A stretch of DNA of 64,000 bases from Archaeoglobaceae archaeon (GCA_026986375.1 JALSOQ010000030.1:1-64000), one strand, 5' to 3'. Counted from the stretch's first letter, positions 1 through 8,856 are shown. Notes: a model not told the origin generated them from the sequence alone. Translations and numbers: made by a program.

Positions 1-1288
1 TCTTAATGAACTCTTCTAAAATCCATACCTGTCTATCTTTGTCTATTTGCAAATTGACATTCAAAGCCTCTCTTATTGGATCTTCTATGAGTATGCTCGC
101 TTGGAGTTTTGAAATTCCTATATATTCAACAGCTTTTAATTTTTGATTTTCAATACCACCGATTTCTATGAGATACATATTTTCTAAAGAGAATTTTGCC
201 TTGTTTTCAACAAGTTCATCTAAGATTGATGACCACGTTATATAAAATAGTTTCTTAAAATTATCTTTTACCTTTTCTTTTTTTATTTTAAATCTTTTAT
301 TAATATTGTAGCAAATTTTTAAATTATTTATATAGAACATTATATTTCTACCCACTATAAACTGAAAAGCATTTGAGAACGACAGTAGTAATACGTACAC
401 GGGTATACTCAGCTTTAAACTGTGTTCTATTTCATTTACCGTTAGTGGTTGAGTATACCCAATATTTGGAAACTCTGTAGGAGAATATAAAAAGGGATTT
501 ATTGTTGAATCTGGATAAATTTCATAAGATAATCCTTCTTTAGCTTTCTTTTTACTAATTTTTAAAGCAAAATCTAACAATTGATCAAATTCTTCTCTTA
601 ATAAATAATATAAATATACAAACGAGCTAAATAAGTCTTTCTTGGGATTATACAAAAAGAAATTCCTATGATCCGCTGGAGGATTTAATTCAAAATTAAT
701 AATCAAGTTAGAAATCAGTTTTTCAACATTATTAAATCGATTATTAGCATCATCTAAAATTCTTCGAATATTACTATCTAATTTTTCTTGAAACTTTCTT
801 TTTTCTTTTTCCAACGATTTTAGTTTTCTTTCAATTTCTTCGTTTTTCTCATGTATTTGTTCCTCAATCTTTAAAATATCAGCATTCAACTTCGAAATTT
901 TCTTTTTTACTTTATTCAAGTTAGATCTCTCCGCATTTTTAAGCTTACGGAGTTCATCTTCTTTCTTTCTCTTTTTCTCTTTTAAATTGGATATTTCCTT
1001 TCCAATATTTGTAATTTCTTTAAATGTTCCTCTAATTCTAGAATGGTAAAATAAATAGGCAAACGGAAAGTATCCGTAATAAACAAGCTCTGGATTTTCT
1101 TTAATTTTTTTCTGTAACTCATCCAAATCCCAGCCATAAACCTCCTTCATCAGATTGACGAATCCCAAAATTCCAGCATCGATAAACCAGTTACCAGTGA
1201 ACCTTAACTCATGAGATCCACTACCACCTAAGTTGGAGTTACCAACATCTTTCTCAAAGAATTCATCGAGTGTCGCAATTTTACTCAT
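1..1288 (-). CDS. Cas8a1/Cst1-like CRISPR-Cas protein, 3' end cut by window edge
   Basis: This reading frame is open from ATG at 1288 to the window edge, giving about 429 residues of an incomplete protein. The N-terminus has an FTGNWFIDAGILGF motif (about residues 30-43), which I recognise from the Cas8a1/Cst1 large subunit of type I CRISPR effector complexes. Residues about 90-175 are very rich in Lys and Glu and read as a long coiled coil. No paired CxxC motif is visible in the part present. The start overlaps the cas6 stop in an ATGA, so the two are co-transcribed. Base composition is very AT-rich: 301-360 holds only 10 G/C in 60. The family call is by motif and neighbour, not by search. 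Confidence 0.72.
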   Translation of the reverse strand, partial: MSKIATLDEFFEKDVGNSNLGGSGSHELRFTGNWFIDAGILGFVNLMKEVYGWDLDELQKKIKENPELVYYGYFPFAYLFYHSRIRGTFKEITNIGKEISNLKEKKRKKEDELRKLKNAERSNLNKVKKKISKLNADILKIEEQIHEKNEEIERKLKSLEKEKRKFQEKLDSNIRRILDDANNRFNNVEKLISNLIINFELNPPADHRNFFLYNPKKDLFSSFVYLYYLLREEFDQLLDFALKISKKKAKEGLSYEIYPDSTINPFLYSPTEFPNIGYTQPLTVNEIEHSLKLSIPVYVLLLSFSNAFQFIVGRNIMFYINNLKICYNINKRFKIKKEKVKDNFKKLFYITWSSILDELVENKAKFSLENMYLIEIGGIENQKLKAVEYIGISKLQASILIEDPIREALNVNLQIDKDRQVWILEEFIK

Positions 1289-1989
1289 ACTACCTTCACC
1301 ATCCCGAAACCCATACTGTTTCTCTCTCCAAACCCGGCCTTATACCCTATCTCCAACAACTCCCTACTTCCTTTAGCGTCGAAGACCATCTCAACGCAAC
1401 GGTGGAAGGTGTTCTTTATCCTTATCCTCTTAGGCTTGACCTTCAGAGGCTTTACCTCCAATTCGGAGTTCGAAGGTTCACTTCCATAAAGAACTTTGAA
1501 CTTCTTTATAAGATTTTTCCTTAAATTTTCGTAGAACTTCGGATCGTTGGGATACAAATCTAAGGTTTTCCCATCCCTGACAGTTGTAACGCTTATGGGT
1601 GATAGCGTAATAAACCTCCCCTTACTCCCTATTTTTGGCTCTCTTATAATTCTAATTTCCGAAACTACGAATTTTGCTCCTCCGATTTTTATTTCGGGAT
1701 CTTTCAGCAGACCTTCTATGAACGCTTTAGCTACATCTTTTCTCGGCGTCGAGAAGTAGAGGTTAACGAAATCGGATTTCAAAACGATCTTGTCTCCCGA
1801 TATTCTGAATTCCCTGTTCGGAACCATTAACCTGCTAAACGTCCAAAGCTTTATTCCCGGTTTGTGCAGTTCTAAAGAAAGATCTGGATCCGATCTCTGA
1901 ATACATCTGTAAATCATGCTCGCAACGTGGTAGGAGTAGTTCAGATCCAAAACGGAACTCGAAACTCTAAGCTCGATCCGAATTCGCAT
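1285..1989 (-). CDS. cas6: CRISPR-associated endoribonuclease Cas6
   Basis: This 234-residue protein fits the length of Cas6, the RAMP-fold endoribonuclease that cuts precursor CRISPR RNA inside its repeats. The C-terminal glycine-rich loop typical of the family is clear (GFGERNSMGFGMVKV, roughly residues 219-233). The N-terminal part resembles the first ferredoxin-like fold. It is the first gene of an operon with the Cas8-like gene downstream (4-base ATGA overlap). No CRISPR repeats are visible here, so the array must lie outside the window. A catalytic His cannot be assigned with confidence by eye. Confidence 0.88.
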   Translation of the reverse strand: MRIRIELRVSSSVLDLNYSYHVASMIYRCIQRSDPDLSLELHKPGIKLWTFSRLMVPNREFRISGDKIVLKSDFVNLYFSTPRKDVAKAFIEGLLKDPEIKIGGAKFVVSEIRIIREPKIGSKGRFITLSPISVTTVRDGKTLDLYPNDPKFYENLRKNLIKKFKVLYGSEPSNSELEVKPLKVKPKRIRIKNTFHRCVEMVFDAKGSRELLEIGYKAGFGERNSMGFGMVKVV

Positions 1990-2010
1990 TCAGCTTCAAT
2001 ACGTTCTTTT

Positions 2011-2019
2011 CATTTAAAA
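2011..2019 (-). promoter_or_regulatory. TATA box of the cas6-cas8 operon
   Basis: On the minus strand TTTTAAATG is centred about 26 bases before the cas6 ATG, the spacing expected for a leaderless archaeal transcript. It overlaps the pyrK stop codon, so the cas operon seems to have its own promoter inside the 3' end of pyrK. Confidence 0.5.
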
Positions 2020-2718
2020 CTCTTTTGGCAGTTCAATTCCCCTGAAAACCGGCCCCTCGACGCAAACCCTCGCTCCGTTCTCCAAAACGCACGAACCGCA
2101 CAGTCCTATACCGCACCTCATGTAGTTTTCGAGCGAGAACTCCGCCTTATCCAAAACGTTCTTAGCCTTAAAGAGCTCGAAAAGGCCTCTCAGCATGGGC
2201 TTCGGTCCGCAACAGTATATCCTCTCGAACTTCGAAAGATCGATACTTTTAACGAGCTCCACGACGTTTCCTCTAAAACCTTCCGACCCGTCGTCCGTCG
2301 CGAATATGGCGTTTTCGAATTCATCGACCCATATCAGATCCTTAGCCGTTCTCGCTCCGAACACCACCAAGACCTCCGCTCCTCTGTCGATTAGGTAGTC
2401 GTGCAAAAATTTCAGAGGAGCTATCCCTATTCCTCCCGCAACTATCAATGCCTTATCCGAAGGAGTGAAGGGTCTGCCGAACGGTCCCCTCAATCCTATC
2501 AGATCCTTAGGTTTCGAATTCACGAGAGCTTCCGTGGTCTCACCTACCGCCTTCACCGTAACGGAGTTCGGCGAGGATAGACTTAGGGGAATCTCCTCGT
2601 ATCCGAAAACGTTTACCATCAGAAACTGTCCCGGGAAAGATGGAATTTTCCGCTCGAACTTTATCGTCGCGACTCTTTCGTTGTGCCTTATTACATCATC
2701 AATCCTAACGCAGAACAT
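2014..2718 (-). CDS. pyrK: Dihydroorotate dehydrogenase electron transfer subunit PyrK
   Basis: PyrK passes electrons from dihydroorotate dehydrogenase (PyrD) through FAD and a [2Fe-2S] cluster to NAD+ in pyrimidine synthesis. The 234-residue protein has the flavin-binding IPLSLS segment (43-48), the NAD-binding GGIGIAPL (95-102), CCGPKPML (169-176), and four cluster cysteines, Cys202, Cys207, Cys210 and Cys219. The length is normal for the family. PyrD is not adjacent: the neighbours are reverse gyrase (divergent) and cas6 (downstream). The ATG is about 26 bases from a shared TATA element. Confidence 0.93.
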   Translation of the reverse strand: MFCVRIDDVIRHNERVATIKFERKIPSFPGQFLMVNVFGYEEIPLSLSSPNSVTVKAVGETTEALVNSKPKDLIGLRGPFGRPFTPSDKALIVAGGIGIAPLKFLHDYLIDRGAEVLVVFGARTAKDLIWVDEFENAIFATDDGSEGFRGNVVELVKSIDLSKFERIYCCGPKPMLRGLFELFKAKNVLDKAEFSLENYMRCGIGLCGSCVLENGARVCVEGPVFRGIELPKEF

Positions 2719-2737
2719 CGCAATCGATACTCCAAAA

Positions 2738-2750
2738 CGTTTTTAACTTT
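2738..2750. promoter_or_regulatory. Shared TATA element between pyrK and reverse gyrase
   Basis: The short stretch CGTTTTTAACTTT lies almost midway between the two divergent start codons, about 26 bases from each (2718 and 2770). It reads as a TATA-like element in both directions (GTTAAAAAC on the minus strand). This supports leaderless transcription of both genes and the choice of ATG 2770 for reverse gyrase. Confidence 0.55.
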
Positions 2751-2769
2751 TTGCCGGCTCAATCCGATT

Positions 2770-5700
2770 ATGATTCAAGCCGTTTACGCTGATCTCTGTC
2801 AGGTTTGCGGTAACGACTTCACGGTCGAAGAGGCTTTGAAAGCCTTCTGCGAAAAGAAGAGGATGAAGATGTGTAGGTATAAGTTCGATAAGATCGTAGA
2901 GGAGTTCTTGGAGTTCTTCAAGAAGATAGTAGGCGAGCCCCGTTCGATTCAACGTTTCTGGGCGAAGAGGATTTTGAGGGGAGAGAGCTTCGCGGCCGTA
3001 GCCCCTACGGGAATAGGAAAAACGACTTTCGGATCGGCAGTAGCTCTTTTCTTGGCTTTGAGGGGAAAGAGGAGTTACATAATCCTTCCGACGACGCTTT
3101 TAGTAAAGCAGGTTACGGAAGATCTCGCGAAGTTCTGCGAAAAGGCGGGAATTAAAGCTGGACTGAACGATGAGGGTGACGTTAGGATAGCGTACTACCA
3201 TGGGGGACTTAAGAAGGAGGAGAAAGAGAAGTTTTTCGAAATTTTGAATGATAGGAGGTTCGACGTCCTCGTAACGACTACGCAGTTCCTTTCGAGGAAC
3301 TTCTCATCGCTCAAGGGAACGACGTTCGACTTCATATTCGTCGACGACGTCGATTCCGTCTTGAAAGCTTCTAAGAACGTCGACAGAATCCTCCAGCTTT
3401 TGGGATTCTACTACGATGCGAAGGAGAGGAAGTGGAAGGGAAAGGCGAAGGGCTGTCTGATGGTTTCCACGGCAACGGCAAAGAAGGGACAGAAGGTTCA
3501 GCTGTTCAGGGAACTGCTAAACTTCGACGTCGGAACTTCGACTCATGCGGTGAGAAACATAGAGGATGTGGCGATAAACAGCGAGGACATAGATCTGTTG
3601 TGCGAGATAATGAGGAAGATGGGGACAGGAGGGCTGATATACGCGAGGACTTCGGAGGAAGCTGAAAGTCTATACGAGATCCTTAAGGAGAGGGGATTCA
3701 AGGTAGGAATCGTCACGGCTGGGAAGAAGAAGGACTACGAACTGTTCGAAAAGGGGGAGATAGATCACCTCGTCGGAACCGCCTATTACTACGGAACTTT
3801 GGTGAGAGGGTTGGATTTACCCGAAAGAATAAGGTTCGCGGTTTTCTTTGGAGCTCCCGTTTTCAGAGTGAAGCTTGAAGACATAGACACGGCAAGCGTG
3901 GGAATAATCAGAACCCTCGCCCTTATCTTCAGAACGCACGAGGATGTAAAGAAGTTCGTTCCTTACCTCTCCGTTCTGGATAAGAGGGAGGATCTTCTTA
4001 AGGAGCTTAGGGAAGTCCTGAAGAGGTTGCTCGAAGAGGGAAAGGTGGAGGAGAGGGACATAGTCGTTAGGAAGGGAGAGATAATATTTCCGGACGTTAG
4101 AACTTATATCCAAGGTTCTGGAAGAACTTCGAGGCTGTTTGCGGGAGGCATCACGAAGGGGGCATCTTTCCTTTTCGAGAAGGACGAAGAAATTCTGAAG
4201 GCGTTCGTTCAGAGGGCGAGCTACTACGACATCGAATTCAAGAGCTTGGATGAGGTGGATTTCGAAAAACTCATCAAGGAGATAAACGAGACGAGGGAGA
4301 GGTTTAGGAGGAAGGCGGAATTCGACGCGATAAAGCCGGCCCTCTTCATAGTAGAAAGCCCGACCAAGGCGAGGCAGATCTCAAGGTTCTTCGGACAGCC
4401 GAGCGTAAAGGTGTTCACGGATGAGAAGGGTGAAATTGAGCTCGTGGCTTACGAAGTTCCCACTGCGGAGCACGTTTTGCTCGTAACAGCATGCATAGGG
4501 CACGTGACGGATCTGATAACCAACAGGGGATTCCACGGCGTTTTGGTGAACGGCAGATTCGTTCCCATTTACGCATCTATAAAGCGTTGCAGGGATTGCA
4601 ACTACCAGTGGACTGAGGAGAGGGAGGAGTGTCCTAAGTGCGGGAGCAAGAACGTTGACGATTCTAAGAGGAGGATCAACGCACTGAGGAAGTTAGCACA
4701 CGATGCTGAGATGATAATAGTAGGGACGGATCCCGATTCCGAAGGGGAGAAGATCGCTTGGGATCTGAAGAACCTTTTGGCCGGATGTGGGGAGATAAGG
4801 AGGGCGGAATTCCACGAGGTAACGAGGAGAGCCGTAAGTGAGGCTCTGAAGAATTTGAGAGACATAGACGAGAACTTAGTTAAGGCTCAGATAGTGAGAA
4901 GGATAGAGGATCGCTGGATAGGTTTCGTTTTAAGCCAGAAGCTCTGGAACGTTTTCGGAGACAGGAATCTGTCAGCCGGAAGAGCGCAGACGCCGGTTTT
5001 GGGCTGGGTTATAGAGAGGTTCAACGAATACAAGCAGAAGAAAAAGATAGCCATAATAAGGGATTTGGATCTAACTCTCGAAGTTAATGAGAAAAAGACG
5101 GGGAAGACAAAGCTCGAACTCGAAATAGAGCTTCTGGAGGAGAGGGAGGAGGAGAAGAACCCACTACCGCCCTACACTACCGACACCATGCTCAGGGATG
5201 CTAACGCTATTCTGAAGATTCCCGCAAAGGAGGCCATGAAGCTCGCCCAAGATTTGTTTGAGTCGGGTTTAACGACCTACCATCGAACCGACTCTACGAG
5301 GGTGAGCGACGTCGGATTGAGGATAGCCAAGGAGTTTTTGGGCGAAGATTTCGTTCCGAGGGAGTGGTTCATGGAAGGTGCTCACGAGTGCATAAGACCT
5401 ACGAGGCCGATTCCGAAGGATACTCTTCAGAGGTTGATTCACGAGGGGGTTATCCAAGTGGAGGGGATAACTTGGAGGCACCTCGCCCTATACGATCTAA
5501 TCTTCAGACGTTTCATGGCGAGCCAGTGCAGACCCTACAGAGTTAGGGTGGCGAGATACCTCATTAGATACGACGGAAGAGAAGTGGAGGAGGAGAGGGT
5601 TCTCTCAGCTGAAGGAAAAGCTGTGGAGCTTTACAAGTGGTGCGTTTGGGTTAAGAAGGAGCTACCTACCGGAAGGATAGAAGTTGAGGCGGAGATAAGG

Positions 5701-6021
5701 ACCGTTCCCAAAGCTCCCCTTTTCACCCAGTCGGATATAGTCCAGCTGATGAAGGAGAGGGGCATAGGAAGACCTTCGACCTACGCCACGATCGTGGACA
5801 GGTTGTTCATCAGGAACTACGTTATAGAGAAAAACGGAAGGGTCATTCCGACGAAGAGGGGGATAGAGGTTTATAAGTATCTGGCGAGCAATTACGGAAA
5901 GTTCGTTTCCGAGGAGAGGACGAGGCTGTTGGAGGAGAAGATGGATTCCATAGAGAGGGGAGAGCTCGATTACTACAAGGCCCTTCAAGAGCTTTACGAT
6001 GAAATAAGGCAGATCGCTTAG
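2770..6021 (+). CDS. rgy: Reverse gyrase
   Basis: Reverse gyrase uses ATP to introduce positive supercoils and is a hallmark of hyperthermophiles. The protein has 1083 residues: an N-terminal zinc-finger set (Cys10, Cys13, Cys27, Cys35), a helicase domain with Walker A APTGIGKT (79-86) and Asp box (Asp192 to Asp195), a switch to type IA topoisomerase at VESPTK (Glu529), a second zinc finger (Cys607, Cys610, Cys621, Cys624), the Toprim Asp654/Asp656, and the catalytic Tyr837 in TYHRTDS. An in-frame start at 2683 would overlap the pyrK coding region. ATG 2770 is preferred because it lies about 26 bases after the TATA element and begins just before the conserved Cys finger. Confidence 0.97.
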   Translation: MIQAVYADLCQVCGNDFTVEEALKAFCEKKRMKMCRYKFDKIVEEFLEFFKKIVGEPRSIQRFWAKRILRGESFAAVAPTGIGKTTFGSAVALFLALRGKRSYIILPTTLLVKQVTEDLAKFCEKAGIKAGLNDEGDVRIAYYHGGLKKEEKEKFFEILNDRRFDVLVTTTQFLSRNFSSLKGTTFDFIFVDDVDSVLKASKNVDRILQLLGFYYDAKERKWKGKAKGCLMVSTATAKKGQKVQLFRELLNFDVGTSTHAVRNIEDVAINSEDIDLLCEIMRKMGTGGLIYARTSEEAESLYEILKERGFKVGIVTAGKKKDYELFEKGEIDHLVGTAYYYGTLVRGLDLPERIRFAVFFGAPVFRVKLEDIDTASVGIIRTLALIFRTHEDVKKFVPYLSVLDKREDLLKELREVLKRLLEEGKVEERDIVVRKGEIIFPDVRTYIQGSGRTSRLFAGGITKGASFLFEKDEEILKAFVQRASYYDIEFKSLDEVDFEKLIKEINETRERFRRKAEFDAIKPALFIVESPTKARQISRFFGQPSVKVFTDEKGEIELVAYEVPTAEHVLLVTACIGHVTDLITNRGFHGVLVNGRFVPIYASIKRCRDCNYQWTEEREECPKCGSKNVDDSKRRINALRKLAHDAEMIIVGTDPDSEGEKIAWDLKNLLAGCGEIRRAEFHEVTRRAVSEALKNLRDIDENLVKAQIVRRIEDRWIGFVLSQKLWNVFGDRNLSAGRAQTPVLGWVIERFNEYKQKKKIAIIRDLDLTLEVNEKKTGKTKLELEIELLEEREEEKNPLPPYTTDTMLRDANAILKIPAKEAMKLAQDLFESGLTTYHRTDSTRVSDVGLRIAKEFLGEDFVPREWFMEGAHECIRPTRPIPKDTLQRLIHEGVIQVEGITWRHLALYDLIFRRFMASQCRPYRVRVARYLIRYDGREVEEERVLSAEGKAVELYKWCVWVKKELPTGRIEVEAEIRTVPKAPLFTQSDIVQLMKERGIGRPSTYATIVDRLFIRNYVIEKNGRVIPTKRGIEVYKYLASNYGKFVSEERTRLLEEKMDSIERGELDYYKALQELYDEIRQIA

Positions 6022-7793
6022 CGGGAAATTAGTTTCGCCCTGACCTTTGCGTATGCCCTTATTATATCTCCCTTCGTGAGTATTCCCAAGAGTTTCGTCT
6101 CGTCGTCTCTCGGAACGACCAGAAGTCTTCCTATGTTGTGGTTGACTATTTTAGCCAAAGCGGATCTTAAATTCTCGTCTGGGTAGGCTACTATCAGCTT
6201 CTTCGTCATAACATCCCTAACTCTAACCCTTCCCCTCTCCTCAACCGGAACTTTCTCCACATCCTCGAAGGTGATTATTCCCACGAGCTTCCCGTTTTCG
6301 ATGACGGGATAACCTATGTAACCCGTCCTCTCTATAAGCCTTAGAACGTCCAGAACCGTGTTTTCGGGAGAGACCGTGGTAACCCTCTCCGCCGGAACCA
6401 TCGCCTCCTCTACCTTCACCTCTTCGAGCAGATCTATCAGCATCTCGCTTCTATGAGCGGGACTTTCAACTCTCGTCGGAACCTGCTTCGTGTATAGGGT
6501 GTATTCTCCAGTTACCATGTAAGCGACAACCGACGCGACCATCGTCGCCGGCAGTAGGTTGTAGCTCCCGGTTATCTCTAAAACGAGTATTATAGCGGTC
6601 AGCGGCGTCTTAGAAACTCCTGCCAGAAACGCGGCCATTCCTACGAGTGCGTAAGCTTCGGGCTGTATGCTGGGGATGAATTTGTGGAAGAACAGTCCAA
6701 CCGCTCCGCCTAAAAAGCTACCGATGACGAGGGATGGAGCGAACAGACCTCCGCTCCCACCACTACCCACAGTTAATGCCGTTGCGAATATCTTGGCGAA
6801 CGTCAGGAAGAGCAGAAATGCTATCGTAAATTTCGCACAGTCGGAAAGAACCATCTGGCTGAATCCGTATCCCGTCCCAAGTATCTCGTGGACGTAAGCA
6901 CCCATGATACCTACTATCAAACCGCCGATCGCTGGCTTTACGTGGTCGGGAACCTTCAGCTTTTTGAACAGCTTTTTGGAGTAGTGGTAGCTGAAGATGT
7001 AAACGAGCCCCACGATCCCGGCAACGACGCCCAAAACTGCATACGTCACAAATTCAAAAGGAGAGGTGATGTTGAGAGGGGGAACGTTGAATATCCTGAT
7101 CTGCCCGAACGGAACTCCGGCTATCTCAGAAAGGATAGTTTCGAGGACTGTGTATGCGACTATCGAAGAAGTTATAGCCGGAATCAGGGCTTCTATTTCG
7201 TAATCCCTCTTGTAGAGGACTTCTATGCCGAAGAATGCTCCGCCCATCGGAGCCAAGAAGACGCTTCCTATTCCTCCCGCCATCCCGCTTACGAGTAAAA
7301 TCCTCCTGTCCTTGTCGGACAGCTTAAGCAGATTTGCTACCGTGGATCCTATTCCTCCGCCTATCTGCGTTATCGGTCCCTCCCTTCCCGCACTCCCACC
7401 GCTTCCTATCGTTATTGCGGAAATAACGGTCTTTATCAGAGGCACCCTCGCCCTAACGAAGCCCCTAAACCTGTGAAACGCCTCTATGACGTGCCCCGTT
7501 CCTCCCCCGGCGGTTTCCGGGGCCAAGGTGTATGCGACTATTCCGACTATTAACCCTCCAAGAGCAGGAAGAACTGACAGAGGAAGTATTCCGAGGTGGA
7601 AGTGTAACCTCAGGACATCTATCTCCCCTCCCGGTTTGGGTAATCTAAAGCTGTCCAATCCCGATAGAAAGAAGTCCGTAAAGAACTGGGTGAGACAGTA
7701 GAGTGCGAAGGATGCTAGCCCCGTGATAACCCCAACGATTACCGAAAGTCCCAAAAGTATCGTGAACCTCAGAGGTGGCTTTTTATCACCCAT
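6018..7793 (-). CDS. ClC-family chloride channel with C-terminal CBS pair
   Basis: This 591-residue membrane protein has a ClC core (about residues 10-425) and a C-terminal tandem CBS domain (about 455-585), a module that often binds adenine nucleotides. The ClC signature GSGGSAGREGP is at 130-140, with Glu138 as the gating glutamate. At the position after Glu191, where exchangers such as E. coli ClC carry the proton glutamate, I see Val192 (IEV), as in animal ClC channels. The gene converges on reverse gyrase and overlaps its stop by four bases. Function as an anion channel rather than an exchanger is inference. Confidence 0.93.
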   Translation of the reverse strand: MGDKKPPLRFTILLGLSVIVGVITGLASFALYCLTQFFTDFFLSGLDSFRLPKPGGEIDVLRLHFHLGILPLSVLPALGGLIVGIVAYTLAPETAGGGTGHVIEAFHRFRGFVRARVPLIKTVISAITIGSGGSAGREGPITQIGGGIGSTVANLLKLSDKDRRILLVSGMAGGIGSVFLAPMGGAFFGIEVLYKRDYEIEALIPAITSSIVAYTVLETILSEIAGVPFGQIRIFNVPPLNITSPFEFVTYAVLGVVAGIVGLVYIFSYHYSKKLFKKLKVPDHVKPAIGGLIVGIMGAYVHEILGTGYGFSQMVLSDCAKFTIAFLLFLTFAKIFATALTVGSGGSGGLFAPSLVIGSFLGGAVGLFFHKFIPSIQPEAYALVGMAAFLAGVSKTPLTAIILVLEITGSYNLLPATMVASVVAYMVTGEYTLYTKQVPTRVESPAHRSEMLIDLLEEVKVEEAMVPAERVTTVSPENTVLDVLRLIERTGYIGYPVIENGKLVGIITFEDVEKVPVEERGRVRVRDVMTKKLIVAYPDENLRSALAKIVNHNIGRLLVVPRDDETKLLGILTKGDIIRAYAKVRAKLISR

Positions 7794-7813
7794 TCCGTTA
7801 TTGGGTAATGGGT
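7788..7813. repeat. Inverted repeat at the ClC start
   Basis: The 7-base arms ACCCATT (7788-7794) and AATGGGT (7807-7813) are perfectly complementary and separated by 12 bases. The left arm covers the ClC start codon, and the right arm abuts the AT-rich promoter zone (about 7814-7826) shared with the divergent DUF523 gene. It could be an operator or a chance match. Confidence 0.35.
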
Positions 7814-7840
7814 TTGTATTAAAAAACCCTTCTATTTGGC

Positions 7841-8305
7841 ATGATAGTCCTTGTCAGCGCGTGCATGCTGGGTGTGAACTGCAGATATGACGGAGGTAAC
7901 GTGAGAGATGAGAAGTTAATAACGATTATCGAGAAAGAGAACGTGGTTCCAATTCCCGTATGTCCGGAACAACTCGGAGGACTGCCGACTCCGAGGAAGA
8001 AGTGTGAGATAGTCGGAGGAGACGGATTCGACGTTTTGGAAGGTAATGCGAGGGTCGTATCCGAGGACGGTGTGGATCTAACCGAGCACTTCTTGAAAGG
8101 AGCAGAAGAGGTGCTGAAAATAGCGAAGATCGTAAAAGCGGATTTGGCCGTTATGAGGGATGGAAGTCCATCATGCGGATGCGGAAGGATATATGACGGA
8201 TCGTTCAGCGGAAAAAAGGTGGAAGGATACGGGGTTACTTCGGCTTTACTGATCCGGAACGGGTTTAGGGTCGTAAGCGTCGAAGATTTAAATTTTCAAC
8301 TTTAA
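7841..8305 (+). CDS. DUF523 protein, TudS-type desulfidase family
   Basis: The 154-residue protein covers the whole DUF523 (YbbK) domain. It has the start SACMLGVNCRYDG with Cys8 and Cys14, the CPEQLGGLPTPR motif with Cys41, and GSPSCGCG with Cys112 and Cys114. The bacterial family member TudS is a [4Fe-4S] thiouracil desulfidase whose cluster is held by three cysteines at equivalent motifs (Cys8, Cys41 and Cys112 here). A role in removing sulfur from thiolated pyrimidines is therefore reasonable but inferred. The start is fixed because the family begins right at this motif. It is divergent from the ClC gene. Confidence 0.85.
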   Translation: MIVLVSACMLGVNCRYDGGNVRDEKLITIIEKENVVPIPVCPEQLGGLPTPRKKCEIVGGDGFDVLEGNARVVSEDGVDLTEHFLKGAEEVLKIAKIVKADLAVMRDGSPSCGCGRIYDGSFSGKKVEGYGVTSALLIRNGFRVVSVEDLNFQL

Positions 8306-8371
8306 ATCGGCGCCAGCTTCGGGAAGCAAACGGTTTTATAACTTGAGGAGAACTGCGGGGAGGTGATGCTC

Positions 8372-8827
8372 ATGGAGGAAGTCAGCAAGATCATCACTCT
8401 ATGCGGTAGGGACTGGGCGAAGATAGGTGTCGAGTTCATATTTTTGGGAGGTAAGCAGGAGTGCGAGAGTTGCAGACTCAAGAACATCTGTTTGAGGCTT
8501 AGGGAAGGAGCGAAATACAAGATCGTCGGGCTCAGAGATGGGGAGGTTCACGAATGTCCCCTGCACGATGAGGGTGTTGTGGCGGTTGAGGTGGTCGAAC
8601 TGCCGATAGTCGCACTGATAGATTCGAAGATGGCGGTGGAAGGGGCGAAGATAAGGTTCGAAGGAAAGAGGTGCAACGTCCTCGACTGCGAGATGTTCAA
8701 CCTCTGCAACCCCGTAGAGCTTAAGGACGGAGATTCTGTTGTGGTTGAAAAGGTGATAGGAGACGCTCCGGCCGAATGCAAGAGGGGGTTCAGTTTGAAG
8801 GTCGTGGAGCTCAGGAGGGAGGAATAA
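8372..8827 (+). CDS. UPF0179 family protein
   Basis: I recognise the archaeal UPF0179 family, which has no established function. The 151-residue protein carries two cysteine clusters: Cys31-x2-Cys34-x5-Cys40 near the N-terminus and a Cys-x5-Cys-x5-Cys set in the second half, plus a further Cys at the ECPLHDE motif. These suggest a metal or Fe-S site. Three in-frame starts exist (GTG 8363, ATG 8366, ATG 8372). I chose 8372 because GGAGGTGA sits at normal Shine-Dalgarno distance from it. A TATA-like TTTTATAAC lies upstream near 8334. Confidence 0.8.
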   Translation: MEEVSKIITLCGRDWAKIGVEFIFLGGKQECESCRLKNICLRLREGAKYKIVGLRDGEVHECPLHDEGVVAVEVVELPIVALIDSKMAVEGAKIRFEGKRCNVLDCEMFNLCNPVELKDGDSVVVEKVIGDAPAECKRGFSLKVVELRREE

Positions 8828-8856
8828 ATTTTTATTTTTCTGGACAAAATACCTCT

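Noticed and set aside
1-1989. CRISPR array next to cas6/cas8
   Set aside because: No direct repeats with regular spacing were found by eye in this region.
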